Part shown: in pieces, positions 1-5,582 of the stretch
How the letters are laid out: each line of letters starts with the position of its first letter
Position numbering within the stretch: the stretch's first letter is position 1
Origin: Lentisphaerota bacterium
GTDB taxonomy: Bacteria; Verrucomicrobiota; Lentisphaeria; Oligosphaerales; PUNB01
Reading direction: 5' to 3'
Length of the DNA stretch: 6,974 nucleotides
NCBI GenBank assembly: GCA_003552565.1
Contig: PUNB01000193.1
Coordinates: 1 to 6,974, forward strand
Made by a program: the position numbers and the translations under genes
The notes under the pieces: model-generated
Told to the model about the DNA's origin: nothing
The model's database searches: none
Seen by the model: only the letters and a program-made list of their open reading frames with translations

Positions 1-159
1 AAACAGGGAACACTAATAATGAATTTTGAATTCTGAATGTTGAGTTTCGGACAGACCAGACAGTTCCACTTCAAAATTCATCATTCAATATTCAACATTC
101 AGAATTGTGTTTCATACAAGGTTAGTTTTGTTATCTCATGGGACGGCTGTGATCCAATT
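1..159. repeat. Intergenic heptad-repeat region with inverted arms, downstream of purF
   Basis: No gene is visible here. Positions 20-47 read as four tandem 7-bp units (TGAATTT, TGAATTC, TGAATGT, TGAGTTT). Positions 76-103 hold four units in the opposite orientation (ATTCATC, ATTCAAT, ATTCAAC, ATTCAGA). This gives two perfect inverted matches: 19-30 with 70-81 (12 bp) and 29-43 with 92-106 (15 bp). Their order is a-b-a'-b', so as RNA the two stems would be alternatives or form a pseudoknot. The element lies just past the purF stop. It could form a structured 3' end for the pyrG-purF transcript, but no T-run follows the stem in that direction, so I do not call it an intrinsic terminator. A related copy lies at 3448-3495. 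Confidence 0.75.
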
Positions 160-1620
160 TTACCCCGCGACATATTCTGCGTCTTTTATTTCCTCGGCGT
201 TTTTCGGCCGCACCGGGTATTGTCCGTTGAAGCAGGCACAGCAGTAGTCTTCGGGAGGGTGCGCTTTGACGCAGGAAAGCATGCCTTCCCGAGATAAATA
301 CCCCAGACTGTCCAGCCCCAGTATATCGGCCATCTCGTTTTCCCGGTACTGGTTGGCCAGCAGCGAGGAGTTTTCGGGGAAATCGATTCCGAACCAGCAG
401 CCGAAGCGGTGCGGCGGACAGCTTACCCGCATGTGAACTTCGGCGGCGCCGCTGTCGCGAATAGCTTGAATGCGGGCGCGGCTGGTGGAGCCTCTGACAA
501 TGCTGTCTTCAATCAGACACACCCGCCGGCCGCGCAATGCTTCATTGATCGGATGCAGCTTACGCCTGACCATGTTATGCCTGGAGACGAGGTTGCCGGG
601 CTGGATAAAGGTGCGGCCGACGTAGTGATTGCGAGTAAGTCCCATCTCGAAAGGGATACCCGAGGCCTCGGCGAAACCCAGTCCGGCGTACATGCCGCTG
701 TCCGGTATCGGTGTAATAACATCCGCTTCAACGGGCCATTCCGCGGCCAATTGCCGACCCATGCGCTTGCGCACCTCGTAAACGCTGTCACCGAAAACGA
801 AACTGCCGGGGCGGGCAAAGTAAACATGTTCAAATATGCAATGGGCCCTCCGCGGGCTGGCGGCGAAATGGCGGCTGACAATATCGTCACTGTTTTTCTC
901 CCAAATTACTATTTCGCCCGGCTCCACTTCCCGCATATAACGGGCGCCGACCACTTCCAGGGCAATGGTTTCACTCGCCGCCATCCAGCCGCCGTCCGGG
1001 AAGGCGCCGATGACCAAAGGCCGGAAACCATAGGGATCGCGAACGGCGGCCATGTGATCGCGGGTCATCAGCAGAAAGGAATAGGCTCCCTGCAAGTGAC
1101 GCAATGCTTCTTCCAATGCTCCCCAGAGATCGCCGTTGTGGCGTGAACTCAGACAGCGGGCAATCAGGTGCAGCACCAGTTCCGTGTCGCTGGAGGTCTG
1201 AAAAATGGCTCCCTCGGCCTGTAATTGACGCAAAAGTTCGATACTGTTGCAGATGGTGCCGTTGTGGGCGATGCCGACGGCTACGCCGGCCAAGTCCGCC
1301 ATCAGCGGCTGAGCGTTCATTTCCGCGGGGCCGCCGGCGGTCGAGTAGCGAACATGGCTGATGGCGTGGCTGACTTCTTCATGAGTCCAGCTTGCGGGTA
1401 TGTTCAGGAAAACATCATCCACCAGTCCTTTGCCGCGATGCAGCCGGCATCCATCATCAAAGCCCGCCATCAGGCCGGCGGCTTCCTGGCCCCGGTGCTG
1501 AAGCGAATGCAGCCCCAGATAAGCTTTCTCCAGGATATCAGAGCAATTTATCACTCCGCAAAGCCCGCAGTACTCACGCGGCTTTTCGGACTCTCGGCCT
1601 GGGGTGGCTGATTCAAGCAT
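160..1620 (-). CDS. purF: Amidophosphoribosyltransferase (glutamine PRPP amidotransferase), Fe-S type
   Basis: Catalyses the first committed step of de novo purine synthesis: PRPP plus glutamine gives 5-phosphoribosylamine, glutamate and pyrophosphate, in the cytoplasm. The 486 residues are close to the roughly 476 of Bacillus subtilis PurF. The N-terminal Ntn glutaminase domain starts after a 17-residue propeptide. Cys18 (EYCGLCG) aligns with the nucleophile, followed by GLHSLQHRGQEAAG (36-49), HVRYSTAGG (89-97), AHNGT (118-122) and QTSSDTE (141-147). The C-terminal phosphoribosyltransferase domain has the PRPP loop LIEDSIVRGSTS (369-380). Cys261, Cys408, Cys460 and Cys463 align with the four 4Fe-4S ligands of the B. 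subtilis enzyme, so this is the oxygen-labile, propeptide-processed class. The start lies 8 bases inside the end of pyrG and has an AAGGAA ribosome-binding site (1631-1636), which points to translational coupling. Family assignment is very secure; cluster occupancy is inferred. Confidence 0.97.
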   Translation of the reverse strand: MLESATPGRESEKPREYCGLCGVINCSDILEKAYLGLHSLQHRGQEAAGLMAGFDDGCRLHRGKGLVDDVFLNIPASWTHEEVSHAISHVRYSTAGGPAEMNAQPLMADLAGVAVGIAHNGTICNSIELLRQLQAEGAIFQTSSDTELVLHLIARCLSSRHNGDLWGALEEALRHLQGAYSFLLMTRDHMAAVRDPYGFRPLVIGAFPDGGWMAASETIALEVVGARYMREVEPGEIVIWEKNSDDIVSRHFAASPRRAHCIFEHVYFARPGSFVFGDSVYEVRKRMGRQLAAEWPVEADVITPIPDSGMYAGLGFAEASGIPFEMGLTRNHYVGRTFIQPGNLVSRHNMVRRKLHPINEALRGRRVCLIEDSIVRGSTSRARIQAIRDSGAAEVHMRVSCPPHRFGCWFGIDFPENSSLLANQYRENEMADILGLDSLGYLSREGMLSCVKAHPPEDYCCACFNGQYPVRPKNAEEIKDAEYVAG

Positions 1621-3247
1621 TTCTTTTGTGTTCCTTCATAGCGGCGGCGATGAAATCTTTAAACAAAGGGTGCGCCTGCAATGGGCGGGACTTGAATTCC
1701 GGGTGAAACTGGCAGGCGACAAACCAAGGGTTTGAAGAAATTTCGATGATTTCCACTAGTTGTTTGTCGGGTGAGAGACCGGAAAAGAGCATGCCGCGGT
1801 CGCTCATCAGCTGCCGGTAATGGTTATTGAATTCATAACGATGCCGGTGCCTTTCACTTATCTCGGCTTGGTTGTACGCCGTTCGCGCCAAGCTCTGGTC
1901 CGCCAGTTCACATGGATAAGCGCCCAGTCGCATGGTGCCGCCTTTGTCCGTGTATTGCTTCTGATCCGCCATCAGGCTGATCACCGGATCGGGAGTGGCG
2001 TTGGAAAATTCATCACTGTGGGCTTGCGGAAGGTCGCAAACATGCCGCGCGAACTCGATGACCGCGCATTGCATTCCCAAACATATTCCCAGAAAAGGCA
2101 CAAGCTTTTCGCGGGCGTATTGAGCGGCGATAATTTTGCCTTCGATACCGCGATCGCCGAAGCCGCCGGGAATCAGAATTCCCGCGCATCCTTTAAGCAG
2201 TTCCGAGGCCTGCTCGAGATCAGTCAGCTCCTCGGCTTCCACCGGTCTGACTTTCACCCGTCTGTCATGAGCCGCTCCGCCGTGGTCAAGAGCTTCATAA
2301 ATGCTCTTGTAAGCATCGCGCAGAGAGGTATACTTGCCGACCAGTGCGATTTCGATTTCGCCCCCGGAAGGATTGAGAAGACGTTTAATCATCTCTTTCC
2401 AGTCGTCAATGCGCAAAGAGCCCGGCCGGCAGTCGAGCAGTTCCAGTACATGTTTATCCAGCTTCTGCCGGGAAAGCTCCACTGGCACTTCATAAATGGT
2501 GTTGGCCACATCCTGTTCAGCAAACACCAGGTGCCGGGGAACGTTACAGAAAAGAGCGAGCTTGCGGAAATGTTCTTCCTCCATTTCCCGTTCACAACGG
2601 CAGATAAGCATGTCCGGAATGATCCCGATCTCCCGTAAAATGCCCACCGACTGCTGAGAGGGCTTGGTTTTCATTTCCCCCGCCGCCCGGATGTAGGGCA
2701 CCAGGGTGAGGTGAATCACCAAAGCTCTGTGAGCACCGGATTCATAGCGGAACTGGCGGATTGCTTCCAGAAAGGGCTGTGATTCAATATCTCCGACAGT
2801 GCCGCCGATTTCGGTGATGGCTATATCCACATCCGGCTGATCCAGCTGGCGGATGGAAGCTTTGATTTCTTCTGTGACATGCGGAATCACCTGAATGGTC
2901 TGGCCCAGATAATCGCCGCGGCGTTCGCGGTCTATGACATTACGATAAATGCGGCCGCTGGTGAAATTGCTGGAATGGGAGCATTCCACTTCGGCAAAAC
3001 GTTCGTAATGCCCCAGGTCCAGGTCGGTTTCGGTGCCGTCATCAGTGACGTACACCTCGCCGTGCTGATAAGGCGACATGGTGCCGGGGTCGACATTCAG
3101 ATACGGGTCCAGCTTCTGCATGCTTACTCGGTAACCGCGGCGTTTGAGCAGAAAAGCCAGCGAAGCGGCGGTGATGCCCTTACCCAAAGAAGACACCACG
3201 CCGCCGGTGATGAACAGATGTCTGGTTGAAGAACTGGTTTTAGCCAT
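1613..3247 (-). CDS. pyrG: CTP synthase (glutamine-hydrolysing)
   Basis: Converts UTP to CTP using ATP and the amide nitrogen of glutamine, the last step of pyrimidine nucleotide synthesis; cytoplasmic, and normally a tetramer. The 544 residues match the family (E. coli 545). The N-terminal synthetase domain (about 1-275) shows the ATP-binding loop GGVVSSLGKG (15-24), KLDPYLNVDPGTMSP (45-59), the ETDLDLGHYERF segment (73-84) and IGGTVGDIES (147-156). The C-terminal class I glutamine amidotransferase domain (about 298-540) has the oxyanion segment PGGFGDRG (360-367), nucleophile Cys389 in GICLGMQ, and His515 and Glu517 in QFHPEFKSRP, so the triad is complete. It is first in the operon with purF. 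The ATG at 3247 has no strong Shine-Dalgarno sequence in front of it, but homology begins within about ten residues, so the start is plausible. No truncation or frameshift is seen. Confidence 0.98.
   Translation of the reverse strand: MAKTSSSTRHLFITGGVVSSLGKGITAASLAFLLKRRGYRVSMQKLDPYLNVDPGTMSPYQHGEVYVTDDGTETDLDLGHYERFAEVECSHSSNFTSGRIYRNVIDRERRGDYLGQTIQVIPHVTEEIKASIRQLDQPDVDIAITEIGGTVGDIESQPFLEAIRQFRYESGAHRALVIHLTLVPYIRAAGEMKTKPSQQSVGILREIGIIPDMLICRCEREMEEEHFRKLALFCNVPRHLVFAEQDVANTIYEVPVELSRQKLDKHVLELLDCRPGSLRIDDWKEMIKRLLNPSGGEIEIALVGKYTSLRDAYKSIYEALDHGGAAHDRRVKVRPVEAEELTDLEQASELLKGCAGILIPGGFGDRGIEGKIIAAQYAREKLVPFLGICLGMQCAVIEFARHVCDLPQAHSDEFSNATPDPVISLMADQKQYTDKGGTMRLGAYPCELADQSLARTAYNQAEISERHRHRYEFNNHYRQLMSDRGMLFSGLSPDKQLVEIIEISSNPWFVACQFHPEFKSRPLQAHPLFKDFIAAAMKEHKRNA
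1631..1636 (-). promoter_or_regulatory. Ribosome-binding site of purF inside the end of pyrG
   Basis: On the minus strand AAGGAA lies 10 bases before the purF ATG (1620-1618), within the last codons of pyrG. It supports the chosen start and suggests that purF is translated from the same message as pyrG, with ribosomes reinitiating after the pyrG TGA. Confidence 0.65.
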
Positions 3248-3316
3248 AAGCTTGATTACCGTTTTATTTATTTGAGAGTTCGATTGCCAGCGGGATTAAG
3301 GTGTTTCACATAAGCC

Positions 3317-3363
3317 CGTCTCCAGACGCGATGCGCCTGGCAAACCGGAGCTGGAAGCTCCGG
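3317..3363. repeat. GC-rich hairpin block upstream of pyrG
   Basis: Contains the perfect inverted repeat CCGGAGCT-GGA-AGCTCCGG (3345-3363, 8-bp arms, 3-base loop). Just before it is an imperfect one in which CCAG (3322-3325) pairs with CTGG (3337-3340) around an inner GCG/CGC pair. A small CGTCTCCAGACG palindrome (3317-3328) competes with the latter. The block stands out in base composition from the AT-rich sequence on both sides. It has the look of a dispersed palindromic intergenic element of REP type, or of a structured leader of pyrG-purF if that promoter lies further upstream. Neither role can be proved from one copy. Confidence 0.6.
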
Positions 3364-3425
3364 CCACCATCTCGACCGCAGGCGGAAGGCGCTGGATACC
3401 CCGAGGGAGAGACTAACCATAATCT

Positions 3426-3495
3426 TGAATCATGGAATCTTGGATCCTGAATTTTGAAGTTTCTGACAGAACGCTTCTGCTTTAACTTCAAAATT
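3426..3495. repeat. Second copy of the heptad/palindrome repeat
   Basis: Degenerate 7-8 bp units beginning with TG run from 3426 (TGAATCA, TGGAATCT, TGGATCC, TGAATTT, TGAAGTT). They lead into a perfect 12-bp inverted repeat, AATTTTGAAGTT (3450-3461) with AACTTCAAAATT (3484-3495). Its 22-base loop contains a smaller CAGAA-CGC-TTCTG hairpin (3467-3479). Three blocks match the left-edge element in the same order and orientation: TGAATTTTGAA (3448-3458 versus 20-30), GTTTCKGACAGA (3459-3470 versus 44-55, 11 of 12) and ACTTCAAAATT (3485-3495 versus 68-78). The pyrG-purF operon is therefore bracketed by two direct copies of a related element. Confidence 0.75.
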
Positions 3496-3499
3496 GACC

Positions 3500-3535
3500 T
3501 GACACCCTGACACCTGAACACTGAAACCTTGAGTC
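3500..3535. repeat. Tandem TGAMACC-like heptad array
   Basis: Reads TGACACC, one extra C, then TGACACC, TGAACAC, TGAAACC and TTGAGTC: five near-tandem 7-bp units with period 7 and a TGA-type start. The unit differs from the TGAATNN units upstream but shares the spacing and the leading TGA. This resembles the general class of short tandemly repeated heptamers known from cyanobacterial intergenic DNA; no relationship is claimed. Confidence 0.65.
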
Positions 3536-3592
3536 ATATATAATCAGTGCAAGCAATAACCATGCCAAATTAAAATATATAATGTTTCCACT

Positions 3593-3621
3593 TTGATTAC
3601 GAAAGGAATACAGATTATAAA
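3593..3621 (+). promoter_or_regulatory. Candidate sigma-70-type promoter of the activator gene
   Basis: TTGATT (3593-3598) and TATAAA (3616-3621) are separated by exactly 17 bases, matching 4 of 6 and 5 of 6 consensus positions. The site lies in AT-rich DNA facing the activator gene and would give a leader of about 175 bases. It is the best -35/-10 pair I can see in this spacer. The prediction is by eye only. Confidence 0.4.
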
Positions 3622-3712
3622 TGCGACTGTTTGATGACGTGAAAACCATAACTCCCGAATAAATTAACGGCAACGGTACAATTATGTTGAAATCGAAGCC
3701 TGGCTGTTTCTC

Positions 3713-3740
3713 TTGCGTTGATACAAGTATGTGCTATGTT
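3713..3740 (+). promoter_or_regulatory. Second candidate promoter, extended -10 type
   Basis: TTGCGT (3713-3718), a 16-base spacer and TATGTT (3735-3740), with a TG one base before the -10 hexamer. The -35 match is weak, so it would rely on the extended -10. It would start transcription roughly 55 bases before the activator ATG, a more usual leader length than the upstream candidate gives. Confidence 0.3.
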
Positions 3741-3802
3741 CGTTATGGTGTTTTATGCAGTCATCTCTATCGCCATCACTGTAAATTGACGAGAATTTTA
3801 CT

Positions 3803-5329
3803 ATGAATAAACCCAAAGAGCAGTTTTCCTACGAGCAGCTTGATCTGCTCTATCGCATCGCTGGACATTTGGCCGCGGCCACGGACCAGAATCGTACACT
3901 TAGTTCGGTGCTCAACTGGATGAACGAAGATTGCGGCTGGCGGCGCGGAGTGATTACGCTGATGAATGAAGGAGGGGAGGAAGTGCAGGCCTCTTTAACC
4001 AGCAAAGATGTGCCCTCCGCCAAGTCCGAACGCATGCGTTATCGCCATGGGGAAGGGGTGACCGGCCAGGTTTTTTCCAGCGGAGAATCGGTCTATATCC
4101 CTGATTTGAGTAAAGACCGAAGTTTTCTTGATCGTTCCGGTTTGCGATCGAATATTCAACTGGGGGACTTTGCCTTTTTTTGTGTGCCGATTAAATACCA
4201 CGAAACCATAATCGGGACGATTTCCGCTGATAAAATGAAAAGTGAAATCAGCCAGCCGGAGAGTGAAATTGCTTTTCTTCAAGCCGTTGCCAATCTGCTG
4301 GCGCCGTTTGTTCAGCGTCGTCGGCTTGAGAGACAGCTGGAGGTTTACCAGAAAGCACGTGAACCGGGCGGCGCTTTTGAACGTATGATCGGCAAATCAG
4401 CCGCTATTCAGGAAGTCCAGAAAATGCTGGCGCGGGTGGCGACGGCGAACACCACTGTTTTGATCACCGGTGAAACCGGCACCGGCAAGGGGGTGGCGGC
4501 GGAGATTGTACACAACCTTAGCCCAAGGGCCGATAATCCATTTGTGGAAATCAATTGCGGCTCGATTCCGGAAAACCTTATTGAAAGTGAATTGTTCGGC
4601 CACGAGAAGGGAGCTTTTACCGGCGCCATTCAGCAGAGAATCGGGATTCTTGAGCGGGCCGGCAGCGGCACGGTGTTCCTGGATGAAATCGGTGAGCTTT
4701 CGCTGTCCACCCAGACACGCTTGCTGCGGGTTTTGCAGAAGAAAGAGTTTGAACGCGTGGGAGGTTCCAAAACAATGCGTTGCCACGCCCGGATAATCGC
4801 CGCCACCAACCGCAACCTGGAAGAGGATGTGGCTCAGGGCAATTTCCGAACGGATCTGTTTTATCGTCTGAACGTTTTCCCGATTCGGCTGCCCCCATTG
4901 CGGGAACGGGGCAAATCGGATATTATGCTGTTGATCGAACATTTCACCAGTCTATACGCGCGCGATATGGACAGAAAGATAGCTCGGATTGACACTCCGG
5001 CGATTGACATGCTGACCGCTTATCACTGGCCCGGGAATGTGCGGGAGTTGGAAAATGTTATTGAACGAGCCATCCTGCTCGCTGATTCCGATGTGATTCA
5101 CGGTCACCATCTGCCGCCGTCACTGCAGATGCGGCGCTACAGCTCTCAGCCGGAGACGGAGGGCGCTTTTCCAGCGCTGGTGGAGAATTATGAAAAAGAA
5201 CTGATCACTGAAGCGTTAAAGGATTGTAACGGCAATCAGAGTGAAGCCGCCCGGCAGCTGGGGATAACCAAGCGCATAATACAGTATAAAATTCAGAAAT
5301 ACGACCTGGATTACCGTCGGTTTCGCTAG
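3803..5329 (+). CDS. Sigma-54-dependent transcriptional activator, GAF-AAA+-Fis (NifA-like)
   Basis: Bacterial enhancer-binding protein that would bind DNA upstream of sigma-54 promoters and use ATP to open the polymerase complex. An N-terminal GAF sensor domain (about 12-172) includes the NifA-style RYRHGEGVTGQV stretch (79-90). A short helical linker follows. The AAA+ domain (about 195-425) has Walker A GETGTGKG (223-230), the sigma-54-contacting GAFTGA loop (270-275), Walker B VFLDEIGE (291-298), RIIAATNRNL (330-339), FRTDLFYRLNVFPIRLPPLRER (348-369) and WPGNVRELENVIERA (409-423). The C-terminal Fis-type helix-turn-helix (about 463-502) has NQSEAARQLGITKR. There is no receiver domain, so it is not NtrC, and no cysteine pair in the linker before the HTH as in oxygen-sensing rhizobial NifA. 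Its position 253 bp before glnA in the same direction suggests nitrogen control; NifA itself cannot be claimed without nif genes. The ribosome-binding site is weak (GACGAG at 3789-3794). Confidence 0.93.
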   Translation: MNKPKEQFSYEQLDLLYRIAGHLAAATDQNRTLSSVLNWMNEDCGWRRGVITLMNEGGEEVQASLTSKDVPSAKSERMRYRHGEGVTGQVFSSGESVYIPDLSKDRSFLDRSGLRSNIQLGDFAFFCVPIKYHETIIGTISADKMKSEISQPESEIAFLQAVANLLAPFVQRRRLERQLEVYQKAREPGGAFERMIGKSAAIQEVQKMLARVATANTTVLITGETGTGKGVAAEIVHNLSPRADNPFVEINCGSIPENLIESELFGHEKGAFTGAIQQRIGILERAGSGTVFLDEIGELSLSTQTRLLRVLQKKEFERVGGSKTMRCHARIIAATNRNLEEDVAQGNFRTDLFYRLNVFPIRLPPLRERGKSDIMLLIEHFTSLYARDMDRKIARIDTPAIDMLTAYHWPGNVRELENVIERAILLADSDVIHGHHLPPSLQMRRYSSQPETEGAFPALVENYEKELITEALKDCNGNQSEAARQLGITKRIIQYKIQKYDLDYRRFR

Positions 5330-5463
5330 GAACAATATTGTGCGGGTTTTTTGGCGATGATACGAATTTGTTGTAGCGGGAAACGCAAAATAAGAAATAT
5401 GAAATTTTGTTTATTTTTATAATTTGCTGTATATAAGTCAATTATCTTTGTTTTATAACTCCA

Positions 5464-5482
5464 TGGCATGAATCATGTTCAT
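5464..5482 (+). promoter_or_regulatory. Candidate sigma-54 promoter of glnA, overlapping an inverted repeat
   Basis: TGGCATGA (5464-5471) matches the -24 element TGGCAYR well. Ten bases after the GG comes GT (5477-5478), where the -12 element normally has GC; the local sequence is ATGTT against TTGCW. The GG-N10-GY spacing is right, but the -12 half is poor. The same bases form ATGAA-N5-TTCAT (5468-5482), a perfect 5-bp inverted repeat that could instead be an operator. Transcription from here would leave a leader of about 90 bases before glnA. Confidence 0.35.
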
Positions 5483-5501
5483 TGGTTTATTATTCCTGGA
5501 T

Positions 5502-5519
5502 GCCAAATCCTAATTTGGC
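5502..5519 (+). promoter_or_regulatory. Perfect hairpin in the glnA leader
   Basis: GCCAAAT-CCTA-ATTTGGC is a perfect 7-bp inverted repeat with a 4-base loop, 63 bases before the glnA ATG. No T-run follows, so it is not an intrinsic terminator. It could be a protein-binding operator or a stem in the 5' untranslated RNA. Confidence 0.5.
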
Positions 5520-5546
5520 TGTTGACGGGATCAAGATAAATTGTAC

Positions 5547-5562
5547 CTTGCAAACTTGCAAA
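5547..5562 (+). repeat. Tandem octamer CTTGCAAA x2 before glnA
   Basis: CTTGCAAA occurs twice without a gap at 5547-5562, and each copy contains the self-complementary TTGCAA. It sits immediately upstream of the A-rich tract and ribosome-binding site of glnA. A pair of in-phase half-sites is possible, but an 8-bp period is not a full helical turn and no binding protein can be named. Confidence 0.45.
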
Positions 5563-5569
5563 AAAAAGA

Positions 5570-5574
5570 AAGGA
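5570..5574 (+). promoter_or_regulatory. Ribosome-binding site of glnA
   Basis: AAGGA lies 8 bases before the ATG at 5583. It is the clearest Shine-Dalgarno sequence in the window and fixes the glnA start. Confidence 0.75.
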
Positions 5575-5582
5575 TTAAAACA

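Larger units (their letters stand above)
3248..3802. other. Divergent intergenic region between pyrG and the activator gene
   Basis: This 555-bp spacer separates leftward pyrG from the rightward activator. The pyrG-proximal 60 bases are AT-rich and show no convincing -35/-10 pair for pyrG. About 3311-3410 is a GC-rich block with nested inverted repeats. About 3421-3535 carries heptad-type repeats and a long palindrome. About 3536-3802 is AT-rich and holds two candidate vegetative promoters for the activator. Short open frames here overlap the repeats, lack family features and ribosome-binding sites, and are not called as genes. Confidence 0.7.
5330..5582. other. AT-rich intergenic region and leader of glnA
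   Basis: This 253-bp spacer contains no gene. It begins with the 10-bp palindrome ACAATATTGT (5332-5341) just after the activator stop. A very AT-rich stretch (about 5385-5460) could hold a weak vegetative promoter (TTGTTT 5407-5412, 17 bases, TATATA 5430-5435). The sigma-54-like site, hairpin and tandem octamer listed separately follow. I see no TGT-N10-ACA NifA enhancer and no NtrC-type GCAC/GTGC palindrome. Confidence 0.6.

Noticed and set aside
409..1146. 245-codon plus-strand open frame opposite purF
   Set aside because: It is a long antisense shadow of purF with low-complexity, composition-driven translation and no recognisable domain.
1820..2638. 272-codon plus-strand open frame opposite pyrG
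   Set aside because: It is antisense to the fully conserved pyrG, and its translation has no coherent motif.
3306..3521. Open frame of 71 codons on the minus strand in the divergent spacer
   Set aside because: It lies entirely over the hairpin block and the palindromic repeats, has no ribosome-binding site, and its protein resembles no family I know.
3488..3673. Open frame of 61 codons on the minus strand in the divergent spacer
   Set aside because: It overlaps a heptad array and the best candidate promoter, and its length is expected by chance in AT-rich DNA.
3701..3717. TGGCTG...TTGCG before the activator gene as a sigma-54 promoter
   Set aside because: The GG and GC are separated by 11 bases instead of 10. 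Sigma-54 promoters are strict on this spacing, so I did not list it.
5325..5354. Possible intrinsic terminator after the activator gene (ACAATATTGT, GCGGG, T-run)
   Set aside because: The palindrome has almost no loop and a weak AT stem, and the GCGGG before the T-run does not pair with it, so no stable terminator hairpin is evident.
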